Shown here: in pieces, positions 34,901 to 42,614 of the stretch
Layout of the letters: the number at the start of each line of letters is the position of its first letter
How positions within the stretch are numbered: the stretch's first letter is position 1
Source: Candidatus Obscuribacterales bacterium
Lineage (GTDB): Bacteria > Cyanobacteriota > Vampirovibrionia > Obscuribacterales > Obscuribacteraceae
DNA length: 64,000 bases
Direction: 5' to 3'
Assembly (NCBI GenBank): GCA_019637435.1
Contig: JAHBVO010000002.1
Coordinates: forward strand, 310,001 to 374,000
Translations under genes and position numbers: made by a program
The notes under the pieces: model-generated
Told to the model about the DNA's origin: nothing
What the model saw: the letters and a program-made list of their open reading frames with translations, nothing else
Database searches by the model: none

Positions 34901-36287
34901 CCACCTCCGAGAGTATAAGCTGGTGCTTATCCTGATCTAGTTGTTTGAAAACTTCCAGGTAAACTTTTCCAGCCTCTGCGTATTCCGCATCGAAATAGAG
35001 TTCCGAGGCCTCTTTTAGTTTTCTCGCAATCCAGTTGGACGGAATTGTGGAGAGCTCGAGTTTGTCCGCGACTTTTTGAATGCGATCCTTGGCTTGACGA
35101 CCAGCTTTGAACGTGTTTTGTGTTAGCTTGGCAAATTGAATGCCGGGATTTTTCTTCTGCCTCTGTCTATCGAGCACCGAAGAGTCGATCGCGTCATAGG
35201 CATTGGCAAAGTCAAACGGCAATATTTTAGTCGGGTCATCTACACCCGGCGCGGATGCAGGCGTGTCTATTTCAGAGGTCTCTTTATAGATTGGCTGCGA
35301 GCCTGTGTCTCTTGTGGCAACCGGCAGATGAGCACGCCCATGGGTCCCTGCCTCATCCGCCGATTTGGGAAGCTGTTCCAGATCTTCCGGAGGGGCGCCG
35401 AGGTGTGGTATCGTATTCGGTGCCGCCCAGAGCATGCGTCTAATGACGGTAACTGTTTGTCTAATATGTTCAGATTCGTGTTCCAGAAGCTTTGCAAATA
35501 CTTCTGAGCTATCAGGGTCAAGCAAATCTTTTCGTTTGAAAAGAATGCATTCGTCGCCGCCTCTTAGACTCTTATATAATGACGGATCTACTGCCAGACA
35601 GAATATCGAAGCGTGTATGAGCCATCGTGAGAAATTGTCGACGTTAGGATCGAAGTGATTTTCATTGCGATTTGGATGTTGATAGTTTGGATGACCGAAT
35701 TCCAAACTCTTCAAGCCGGACAGGGCCGGAACAAAAAGCGTGTCATAGTCGACGAGTCTCAGACCCTTGTCTGTTACGATGATGTTTCCGTGCTGGAGGT
35801 CTCCATGTCCAATGCCGGCGCCCTCCAACTCTCCAACCATTTGATGAAAACCTTTGAGTAAGTTTGTCATCTTGTTGGTATCGCTGTAAGACTGCTCGAT
35901 GTATCTGTCGAGTGTCAGCCCTTCAACCCACGTCATCTTCAGGCAGGGATACCACTTCCCCTTAACTTTGATGCCCTTGTCCAGGTAGAAAAAATCAACC
36001 GTTGATTCAAGGTTGTCGAAAAGAACAAAGTCTGAAATGTGTTCGTAGCGCGCTTTCTGTTCGATTCTATTGTTGAGAAAACAGCGCACCGCCCATGATG
36101 CCTCTCCATCGGTAGCTTTGTACACACTTGCAAACGATCCGCTTGCCGCATGTGGTAAGCCTATCTTATTGGTTGCAATCTTGGAGTTGCGCAACTGTTC
36201 ATCAGAGAAACACGAGCGCGGATTTTGAACCGCTTCGTTATAATCTTGGGGCGTCGGCCAGTCTATTGAAATCTCTTTCTCGAGCAT
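31974..36287 (-). CDS. Giant kinase-like protein with alpha-solenoid repeats
   Basis: In this 1437-residue protein residues 1-290 are a kinase-like domain of a type seen especially in Planctomycetota: a W-P-T-P-Q-D-Y-N-E-A opening (10-19), S-G-S-F-A-S-V-Y glycine loop (49-56), A-V-R-C-F with Arg68 at the usual lysine position, V-E-G-L-T-L, catalytic H-G-D-L-Q-H-G-N (Asp163, Asn168) and V-D-Y-D (Asp180). A disordered linker (about 300-360) precedes about 1000 residues of TPR-like helical pairs. There is no membrane segment. The Lys-to-Arg change suggests weak or altered catalysis. It follows the secreted-protein gene at 36300 by 12 bases, so the two form an operon, although one product is cytoplasmic and the other exported. 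Confidence 0.85.
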   Translation of the reverse strand: MLEKEISIDWPTPQDYNEAVQNPRSCFSDEQLRNSKIATNKIGLPHAASGSFASVYKATDGEASWAVRCFLNNRIEQKARYEHISDFVLFDNLESTVDFFYLDKGIKVKGKWYPCLKMTWVEGLTLDRYIEQSYSDTNKMTNLLKGFHQMVGELEGAGIGHGDLQHGNIIVTDKGLRLVDYDTLFVPALSGLKSLEFGHPNYQHPNRNENHFDPNVDNFSRWLIHASIFCLAVDPSLYKSLRGGDECILFKRKDLLDPDSSEVFAKLLEHESEHIRQTVTVIRRMLWAAPNTIPHLGAPPEDLEQLPKSADEAGTHGRAHLPVATRDTGSQPIYKETSEIDTPASAPGVDDPTKILPFDFANAYDAIDSSVLDRQRQKKNPGIQFAKLTQNTFKAGRQAKDRIQKVADKLELSTIPSNWIARKLKEASELYFDAEYAEAGKVYLEVFKQLDQDKHQLILSEVAISLGYCFGMTGQYSVAANYFLLFLNEGKRRFDIDRRQNEVASDEIRDAAFLLAICKFDDSNETAAIKVILDYQVHFIDLAQMVGEERRNVYIYRWNTYRFLQAAALKIAKSNRDATLVYDLVKSASLIFMQLLLSDSNDCSEDLLDSYMELIGIMPKLESMTVLTERTKKLYFAFAEACYAKGFYQQGKTASFCGAVLQNSIDGSQNEAMLTLANLGHTNVEDFARLALVAGKYLNASSILKLLVNVSHFFKQMDSHSESLDALRVASRIAPLCDGGESRLIIEALESLDDATILTCLTESYFAASCPQRVRDDFILRLADFSRQNVLSIAIRLLVANEPLPKLAVMFHKLAEHCDHALFHHIMITGAQASEEKDSEVHARIINEACDIAVKTAIENLKPAMSPIDKERFNNFSWNHYYAQISVLENFRNHFTQLEDSNSAKNIFEVLISDEYREVVSNWFFNLVATSSFDRYVGFILDLTREGQLDWLEQICSMIVSNGHITVLDGILKQLVAEGNISELFDLAKLLVEHGKLVVFANITRELARSSDHNQLIELTDAAIACRNDGTVYAASILAHLIQQKQTHKASRLLVHLHENGKLSRLSFDFNEILAAPYQESIFDKLIRQNEFGTLAELTCCIATTMNLNGLRKFYNVLQTGASSEEGFKVTQLAFEQCCTKLDALLFVPALFEEQRIIDPDLQIAYRELNSSMEALHKIRNFIGRENFERLIAQGPNNIFSESINEKYEGLSTAWAVDLARQQNLMLLNTYTLEQALLGKTKTLLAIAERLAAEEKREALYSLTTNLILGGQLERTLDIALSLAQNHIYEAKGVLTLVVREAPDETALYIVVERCADLNTVLADLMVRHLTLVGRADILKPMALRFANYNKTTALHLVLTQLLAIDQDFLPFLRRLCDTQDQTEVEAIATWLVSSGLTGIIRERVENLHVFNQLDLAAEWERFLPPKKTNAEKTDHE

Positions 36288-36299
36288 AAAATTGACTGT

Positions 36300-37190
36300 T
36301 TATGGGGTTAACGAAAAGGCGCTTTCCAGCATGCCGGAAAGCATCACGGTCTCGGCGGTCTTCTCCAGCTTGTAACCTTTCAGCGAATAATTAAAAATGG
36401 AATTGGACATATTCGCTTCTTTGATACCATAGGTTTTCAAAGTGACGCCACTCGAATTGTCATTGTGCAAAAAGAAGACACCGAGCGGGAAACCGCCGAA
36501 TCGTGGAATACGATAAATCGACTTTAGTATCTGCAGTTCTTTTTCCGGCACCGGTTTCATTTCGGTAGAAATAATGGAAATTGATTTGGCCTTTGACTTT
36601 GAAGCATCGTTGCCGACGCCCGAGTAGCTTGGCATCATCATGCCGACCGTGCTGCCTTCAGGCGTAGGAGCTGTTATCTTCAACGCGCGAATGCCGTTGT
36701 AATTGACCGGCTGTGGATTGAGTTTGCGACCTTCGAAGTAATCGCTGATCGCAATCATCGAGGGCAGCTCCTGTCGCTGGAATTTGTCGAATGACGTCTC
36801 GTAGTAAACCATGTCCTGATTATTGTAAAAGACGATTTTCCAGTCCGGCGCTTTGGCCACTAGATTCCCGCCGGTTGCGCCGATCTTAACGCGCAAAGCG
36901 CTTTCGCCTGCGTACACAGTCATTTTGCCAAGTTGAGCTGTTTCCTGCTGGATTACGAAAACCTTTTGCTTTGCGTTCTTATCTTTTTCCAGTTGCGCGG
37001 CTTTAAGTGTAGCTTTTGGCGGTTGAAGCTTCCCTGAAGTCACCGTGGACGAGTGTTCTGGTTCAGAAATTTTTCGACCGCCCGTCGGTCCTTTGTCGGA
37101 CTCAGCTTGAGTTGTTCTTGCGAACGCCAATCCCACCGTCACGCTTGTGAGCAGTGCTAATGTCGAAACTATTGATATTGGACGGGGCAT
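36300..37190 (-). CDS. Secreted protein, paralogue of the 4921-5742 product
   Basis: The 296-residue protein has a signal peptide (hydrophobic core about residues 8-24, cleavage near T-Q-A-E). The mature protein shares with the 4921-5742 product the V-x-x-I-x-Q-Q strand, V-A-K-A-P-D-W-x-x-x-F-Y-N, and a C-terminal I-L-K-S-I-Y-R-I-P...G-F-P-L-G-V block. Both are probably beta-rich periplasmic proteins; outer-membrane lipoprotein carrier-like folds are one possibility. It is the first gene of a pair with the giant kinase-solenoid gene. The upstream gap (37191-37381) contains a nine-base inverted repeat (37259-37267 with 37282-37290). Confidence 0.75.
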   Translation of the reverse strand: MPRPISIVSTLALLTSVTVGLAFARTTQAESDKGPTGGRKISEPEHSSTVTSGKLQPPKATLKAAQLEKDKNAKQKVFVIQQETAQLGKMTVYAGESALRVKIGATGGNLVAKAPDWKIVFYNNQDMVYYETSFDKFQRQELPSMIAISDYFEGRKLNPQPVNYNGIRALKITAPTPEGSTVGMMMPSYSGVGNDASKSKAKSISIISTEMKPVPEKELQILKSIYRIPRFGGFPLGVFFLHNDNSSGVTLKTYGIKEANMSNSIFNYSLKGYKLEKTAETVMLSGMLESAFSLTP

Positions 37191-37381
37191 CGGGGCGGCT
37201 GTTCTTGCCAGTATCTCAGGGGGCCTTATCCCTATGATTATTCCCGTTTGCTGCGCTTAAACCTCGCCTGTGCGGAACCTTGCGAGGTTTAGCTCCTCGC
37301 GAACCGGGTTAAACAAGATGTCTTGAAACAAGCTCTGGAGGTCCGTTTCAAACGCTCTTCCGCCGTGATCGTAAAAACTGC

Positions 37382-40192
37382 TTAGTTGTCTACCGATACA
37401 CAAATGTGATCGCCGGAAACACCGATACGCTTCCCGCTTTTGTCGACAGCCCAGGCTCGTAGTTCATACATTCCGGTTGCGGGAAACATATCTCGCTTCA
37501 ATTCGATGTCACCGGATATGGTGCCCTTCAGTTCGTCCTTCATTGTCACTTTGCTGGGAGTCGAGGAGTTTTGTGTTTCAAACAGTAGATTTGTTCTGGT
37601 GATTTCGACAACTACTCCAGCAGCTGAGGGCACCTTTGTCGCATCGACATTGATGGTTGCGCGGTTATCTTTGTTGGACAGGTGAAGATAGCCCTTGGTT
37701 CCTAAGAAGCCGGAATTCTCAAAGGAAAGCTTAGGCATTACTTTCTCTGGCGAAATTATTTCGACCGAGTCTATCGCGAGTTGCGAATTGTGCGGGAACT
37801 TCAGCAGAAGCTCATGACACTTTCCGCCCAGCGACCATTCCGGCAAACTCCGCAGCGGAAAAATTAGAGTCTGTGACTTTTCTCCAGGCACAAAATCAGC
37901 ATGCGTTCTATTGGGCAAATCGAATTCCGGGCTGACATCGTTTGTGTAGAGTAGATCCGCCCCTTCTGTAGCGAGACTTCCAGCAGATGCGCCGCTAGTG
38001 TCGAGATCTCGAACCTTGACGGCAACGAATTCAATGTCGAAGGCGTTGCGCTTCTCAAAGTTGAGTAGGATTTCCGGTCGACCTTTGTTTGTGCTATTGC
38101 CGAAGACTTCGAGTGAGCCGTCTCTGGTCCAGTTGTATTCCCCCTGCTTCATCGTTGCGATCGATTTCATTTCCGCAGCAATCCAGCTGCGCAAGTCATC
38201 CGGATCGCGTTCAATTTTCAGGGGCAAGAACGTTTTTTGTTTGCTGTTCCACGAATAAATTTGGACCTGGTCGCGCGCCTTCCAGAGCGAGTCTTTGATA
38301 TATCCGAACGGCAAGATTTGTTCGTACTTATTGACGCTTAAACAGTTCCAAATGTCGCGTTGGAGCTGCGGTGCCTTTGTCATTCCATAGACGGCGTTTC
38401 TCGAAATGTAAGCTCCATTGATTTGATCCGGCAAGCTCAAAAGCAATACTTGAGGGTCGTCTTTAATCTGGTCGTATAGTTTATGAAGTCCGGCGCGAAT
38501 AGCGTTTGCTTCATTGCCAGCTGTTGCCCATGCCTGGTTGTTGATCCAGAGAGCGGCACCGCAGGTGGCTGAGAAGGCAATGCAAACCGCAGCTCGGAGT
38601 GCAAAACCAAATATTGGGGCTTCTTTAGGTTTAGTCGAACCCTTTCTGAAAGGATTGCGAGTTGGAACTATAAATGCCATTGCCAGAAAGAGAGCGAGGG
38701 CAACAGTGGCTACATGAGCCAATCTTGCGCCCTGCAAATCGTCGGCAATCGTGAATATTTTGTAGACCGGTGCAAAGCAAAACGCCATGAAAATGGCATT
38801 GAATATCCAGAGTCGGAATAGCCTTTTCTCCATAATGATGTTCGCGAACATCATCAAGAACGTCGCCACAAGCGAGATTTCCCAGCAGCGTGTGACTATA
38901 TGGTGTGAGTTCATCAGTCCCTTGTTTAGCGGGATGATAAACATTCGCAGTCCGTGCAGCCAGCTCAAAACGAAGTGTTTTATATCAGCAATGAAAAACA
39001 GGGAGTCGTCGTAGCCGCCTACAAATGTGCCAAGGGCATATCTGCGAACGCCGAAGTAGACGACTACAATGGCCCAGAAAAACAGAACCGGTTTCACTAT
39101 GTCGACTGCCCACTTCAGAAGCGCTTGTGGTGCAAGCGACTTTCGATTGTCTCGCAAAATTGCGTTGGGACCGAGAAGAGCCTCGTACAGCATGAACGAC
39201 GGTGGCAGTGTCAGAGCCATCTCTTTTGATAACAATCCAAGCGCGAAGGCAATCGCGCTGGCAGTCAGCCATGCCTTGCCACCGTCCTTGCGCCAGCGAA
39301 TGTAAAAGTAGAACGTGGCAGTATAAAACGCAGTCACAACCGCATCTACGCGTCCTGTTATCCAGGAAACCGCTTCCGTGTGAAGCGGATACAATCCAAA
39401 AATTAGAGCCGCGCCGAGCGGATATAGAAGATATGCCAGATTCCAGGGAACGCCAAGTGGCTCTAAATCTGGCTTAGCGCGTTTCGCTCGCTCCAGGGCC
39501 TCAGCCTCCGCTGCTGCCTTTGCCTTTTCTTTGGCCTCGCGGCGTAGTTGCTTCTTAGTCTTTCTTCTACCGGCAGAACCAGCTTCTACCTGCTGGACGT
39601 TCGAGTCGGCGTCTTCGTCATCGTCGTCATCGTCGTCGTCGTCGTCAGAATGTTGTGCACCTGCGGATGCGGATGTGGAACTGGACCGCGCATTCTCACT
39701 TGTGTCTGGACTTTCACTTTTGCTGCTTTCTAAACCCGCATCTGTTCTCACTCCCAGTTTGGCGTTCCATCTGAATGTATCTTGCAGAAAGTGGCGCGCG
39801 CAGAAGAAGATGAAAATCGTCGCTATCAAATGAAAAACAACGTTTGTGATGTGATACCCCAGACCGTTGATTCCCCATCCGAGATAGTCGGTCACCATAA
39901 ACACGGAGATCAGCGGCCGGTAAAATCTCGTTGTCGTTCCATCCAACCAGGAACTGTGAAAGTTTCTCCAGATTAGCTCGGGATTTTTGACGGCGTCCTT
40001 TAACCATGTGAGGTGGACGAAATCGTCGCCCAGGAAGAAGTCGAAGAGAACCGGCCAATAACCGATCACTGTGACTATCACCACCAGTGATACCAGAGCA
40101 AACGTGATTAGAGTAGCGGAATTATTCGGTTTCGCTTCACTCGACGCTGTCGAAACATCCCGACTCGTTAGCGCGTTTACTTCAGTCTCCAT
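37382..40192 (-). CDS. Large membrane glycosyltransferase (TMTC/GT39-like)
   Basis: This 936-residue protein has about ten to twelve transmembrane helices in the first 550 residues and a beta-rich periplasmic C-terminal region of about 380 residues. The helical part has the pattern H-T-E-A-V-S-W-I-T-G-R-V-D-A (about 290-303), the D-D-F-V-H-L-x-W loop near residue 56 and L-L-S-K-E-M (about 340-345). This is the signature of TMTC/O-mannosyltransferase-type membrane glycosyltransferases that use lipid-linked sugars. A charged loop near residues 185-260 contains a run of ten Asp residues encoded by GTC/ATC triplet repeats (around 39611-39650) and a Lys/Arg/Ala-rich coil. The sugar and acceptor are unknown. 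Confidence 0.8.
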   Translation of the reverse strand: METEVNALTSRDVSTASSEAKPNNSATLITFALVSLVVIVTVIGYWPVLFDFFLGDDFVHLTWLKDAVKNPELIWRNFHSSWLDGTTTRFYRPLISVFMVTDYLGWGINGLGYHITNVVFHLIATIFIFFCARHFLQDTFRWNAKLGVRTDAGLESSKSESPDTSENARSSSTSASAGAQHSDDDDDDDDDDEDADSNVQQVEAGSAGRRKTKKQLRREAKEKAKAAAEAEALERAKRAKPDLEPLGVPWNLAYLLYPLGAALIFGLYPLHTEAVSWITGRVDAVVTAFYTATFYFYIRWRKDGGKAWLTASAIAFALGLLSKEMALTLPPSFMLYEALLGPNAILRDNRKSLAPQALLKWAVDIVKPVLFFWAIVVVYFGVRRYALGTFVGGYDDSLFFIADIKHFVLSWLHGLRMFIIPLNKGLMNSHHIVTRCWEISLVATFLMMFANIIMEKRLFRLWIFNAIFMAFCFAPVYKIFTIADDLQGARLAHVATVALALFLAMAFIVPTRNPFRKGSTKPKEAPIFGFALRAAVCIAFSATCGAALWINNQAWATAGNEANAIRAGLHKLYDQIKDDPQVLLLSLPDQINGAYISRNAVYGMTKAPQLQRDIWNCLSVNKYEQILPFGYIKDSLWKARDQVQIYSWNSKQKTFLPLKIERDPDDLRSWIAAEMKSIATMKQGEYNWTRDGSLEVFGNSTNKGRPEILLNFEKRNAFDIEFVAVKVRDLDTSGASAGSLATEGADLLYTNDVSPEFDLPNRTHADFVPGEKSQTLIFPLRSLPEWSLGGKCHELLLKFPHNSQLAIDSVEIISPEKVMPKLSFENSGFLGTKGYLHLSNKDNRATINVDATKVPSAAGVVVEITRTNLLFETQNSSTPSKVTMKDELKGTISGDIELKRDMFPATGMYELRAWAVDKSGKRIGVSGDHICVSVDN
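39611..39650. repeat. Trinucleotide repeat encoding poly-Asp
   Basis: A run of GTC and ATC triplets within the glycosyltransferase gene reads as a string of about ten aspartates on the coding strand. It lies in a cytoplasmic-type loop and could vary in length by slippage without disturbing the frame. Confidence 0.85.
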
Positions 40193-40386
40193 ATCTTTAA
40201 CTCATCAATGACTCGCTTGCCACTTCCCATGCGGGTCTGTCTTCAACGTGGCCGCGAGCTTCGTCTTTGCCGTTTCTCATGTTATCGAATCGAGTTAGCG
40301 CCAGTTTCGCGTGACCAGAGATATTATCGCAGTATCACGGATAAGATGCCTGCGTCCGCTGACCGTTTGAAACTGACGCTTTCGTT

Positions 40387-41607
40387 TTAAGCTCCCAGGA
40401 AGGTCGGCGCCATAACCGGCGCTGGCACAACACCAGAGAGCTTCGTCATCACTTCGGTAATCTGATTGGCGACGTAGATCACGTCTTCCGTTGTGAGTTC
40501 CGGATACATCGGAAGCGAGAGCACTTCGTTCGCGACCTGTTCGGTTATAGGGAATGCACCCTTCTTATAACCCAATTTCTTGAACGCGACCTGAAGGTGA
40601 AGCGGAACCGGGTAATAGCACATCGAGCCGACACCGCGCTCTGCGAGTTCTTCGATCAGTTTTTTACGCTCTTCGTTTTCTTTTGCCTTCAAGTTATTGC
40701 TGTGAACGCGAATGGTGTACTGGTGCCAAACGTGAGTCAATTCCTGGGCGGTGGCTGCTCGTCCGTTAACTGAAACTGTCGGCAGTGAAATGCCGGGGCA
40801 GCCTTGAAGGGCGGATGAATAGAGTCTTGCGATACCGTCGCGACGCTTGTTCCACTCTTTGAGATATGGAACCTTTGTTCTCAGTGCCACTGCCTGCAGT
40901 TCGTCAAGTCTGCTGTTCACACCGAGTTCATCGTGGAAATATCTACGGTGCGAGCCATGTGCACGCAGGCAGCGCAAACGCTCAGCCAGTTTTTCATCAT
41001 TGGTGACGAGCATTCCTGCATCGCCGCAGGCTCCAAGGTTTTTGGTCGGGTAAAAACTGGTGCAGGCGACATCGCCGAAGCTTCCAGTCGCTTGTCCTCT
41101 ATATGTCGCGCCGATACCTTGAGCATTGTCTTCGATGACGCGCAGATTGTGTTTCTTTGCGATCTTGAGAATAGGCTCCATGTCCGCGGGCAGTCCGTAA
41201 AGGTGAACCGGCATGATCGCTTTAGTTTTCTTGGTTATAGCCTTCTCGATCAGGTCGGGGTTCATATTGTATGAAACCGGATCGATGTCGACGAATACTG
41301 GTTTTGCTCCGCGCAGAGCGATTGCTTCGACTGTGGCGGCGAAAGTGAAAGGCGTGGTGATAACTTCGTCGCCTTTACCGATGTCCATGCACCACAAGCT
41401 GAGTATGAGAGCGTCAGTTCCATTAGCTACACCGATTCCGTACTTTGCGCCGCAGATTGCAGCAACTTCTTTTTCAAGTTCGGTGACGTGTTGACCCAAT
41501 ATGTAGTTGCCGCTCCGGAGCACTTCAAGAACTGCTTCTTCGATTGCCGGACCAACTTGGTTGTATTGCGCACGAAGGTTGAGAATCGGGACGCGATGTG
41601 ATGACAT
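40387..41607 (-). CDS. DegT/DnrJ/EryC1/StrS-family sugar aminotransferase
   Basis: The 406-residue PLP enzyme of this family has G-V-A-N-G-T-D-A (59-66), E-D-N-A-Q (159-163, cofactor Asp), F-Y-P-T-K-N-L-G (lysine Lys189) and a following G-D-A-G, plus the C-terminal dimer-loop R-L-D-E-L-Q. Members transfer amino groups to nucleotide-linked keto-sugars for surface polysaccharides. The adjacent membrane glycosyltransferase and the GT9 gene nearby are consistent with a surface-glycan role. The substrate cannot be fixed. It is monocistronic or the first gene of a leftward run with 37382-40192. Confidence 0.93.
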   Translation of the reverse strand: MSSHRVPILNLRAQYNQVGPAIEEAVLEVLRSGNYILGQHVTELEKEVAAICGAKYGIGVANGTDALILSLWCMDIGKGDEVITTPFTFAATVEAIALRGAKPVFVDIDPVSYNMNPDLIEKAITKKTKAIMPVHLYGLPADMEPILKIAKKHNLRVIEDNAQGIGATYRGQATGSFGDVACTSFYPTKNLGACGDAGMLVTNDEKLAERLRCLRAHGSHRRYFHDELGVNSRLDELQAVALRTKVPYLKEWNKRRDGIARLYSSALQGCPGISLPTVSVNGRAATAQELTHVWHQYTIRVHSNNLKAKENEERKKLIEELAERGVGSMCYYPVPLHLQVAFKKLGYKKGAFPITEQVANEVLSLPMYPELTTEDVIYVANQITEVMTKLSGVVPAPVMAPTFLGA

Positions 41608-41972
41608 TTAGGGTTTTCCTTACAGCTGCCGGCTGAATTTGTGGGACTCCAACCGGCCGTGGGTTGGTAACTGAACGCAGAGCATAACGCGTGCCATTGA
41701 CTACTTCAAAGGGGGCAAATGTAAGGTTCCAGCCCTTGCGGATGATAGATTTTTCATGCGCCCGTGAGCGGTTAATTGGTGCCGCGCTGGATGGATGTCA
41801 TGGTGATTGTGTGTCCGATTAAAATTCCCTCATCGTCGAAAGAAATTTTTGCACTTCGTTAATCGTTTCCTCAATTTGAAGTTCTTCGTTAAACCCTTCC
41901 TCAGGTTTAAAGTTCTCCACAAACAAGAAGAGAGGGCTAGCGCCCTCTCTTCTTAGCACTGTGTTTGGTGCC
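41608..41972. other. Gene-free stretch between DegT and RHH genes
   Basis: I see no convincing gene here. It contains the strong hairpin at 41925-41954 and the upstream region of the DegT gene (minus strand). The 65-codon minus frame at 41819-42016 passes through that hairpin and the RHH gene and looks spurious. Confidence 0.5.
41925..41954 (-). terminator. Intrinsic terminator of the RHH gene
   Basis: This is a perfect 13-base inverted repeat AAGAAGAGAGGGC / GCCCTCTCTTCTT with a four-base loop (TAGC). On the minus strand it follows the RHH gene stop (41973) and is trailed by TTGTTTGT, moderately U-rich. Confidence 0.75.
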
Positions 41973-42284
41973 TTACTTTTTCTTACCAGGGGTAGCAACT
42001 GTACGGGACAGAGCATTGGTGACGAACAGATTCAAGCTGACGCCTTCTCTTTCTGCACGATCAACCAACGCCTGGTGAAGGGATTTCGGCAAACGAACTG
42101 TGAACTTGCCGCTGAAGTTGGTGAAGTCTTCACCACTGGTTTTCGCGCGAGCTACAGTACGCACTGCTCTGGCTTTAGGAGCTTTGGCTTTAGGAGCCTT
42201 TTTCGCTGCCTTCGCTGGTGCTGGTTTAGCTGCTTTCTTCTTGGCTGCGGGTTTTTTAGCTCCTGCCTTTTTCTTAAGTGCCAT
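41973..42284 (-). CDS. RHH-type protein with histone-H1-like tail
   Basis: In this 103-residue protein residues 1-50 are almost pure Lys/Ala/Pro in K-K-A/P-A-K-style repeats like eukaryotic histone H1 or bacterial HctB/AlgP tails. Residues 55-97 contain a HicB/Arc-type ribbon-helix-helix: F-S-G-K-F-T-V-R-L-P strand and two helices (L-H-Q-A-L-V-D-R-A-E-R and L-N-L-F-V-T-N-A-L). The combination fits a chromosomal architectural or DNA-coating protein. A GAGGAG Shine-Dalgarno lies about six bases before the ATG. The gene is free-standing, with its own terminator. No HicA toxin gene is adjacent. Confidence 0.85.
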   Translation of the reverse strand: MALKKKAGAKKPAAKKKAAKPAPAKAAKKAPKAKAPKARAVRTVARAKTSGEDFTNFSGKFTVRLPKSLHQALVDRAEREGVSLNLFVTNALSRTVATPGKKK

Positions 42285-42614
42285 GTTTCTCTCCTCGTTT
42301 TGTGGGATCTTTGGTACCGGTGTCCCAGAACTGACTGAGTCGTGGTACCTTGGAGGCTTGTGTACGCAAGCATCCCTTTGGACGCCCGGCTAACCATGCG
42401 TCCCCTGTGACTTTTTGTGCGACCTTACCACCACCATAGGTGGCACTGTAATTGTACCCGTGAATCTATCTTTTACTACCCTAATTGGATATATATTTTT
42501 AGAGGGGCTCAACAGCGCCACCAGTTCAATGTTCGCGAAGTGGCTCTACCAGTGGTGCGGCACCACTTTTGATGGCTGGTATCACTAGGAAAAAAGTTAA
42601 GGATCGTAACCAAC
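42285..42614. other. Divergent intergenic region, RHH and GT9 genes
   Basis: It holds no gene. Two small palindromes are visible: CCACC-ATA-GGTGG (around 42432-42444) and AGTGGTG-CGG-CACCACT followed by TTT (around 42551-42567). The second looks like a weak terminator or attenuator before the glycosyltransferase gene. I cannot assign promoters with confidence. Confidence 0.5.

Noticed and set aside
41819..42016. 65-codon minus-strand frame
   Set aside because: It crosses the RHH gene and its terminator stem and has no start signal.
41973..42284. HicB antitoxin of a HicAB pair
   Set aside because: There is no HicA-like gene on either side, and the H1-like tail is not typical of HicB.
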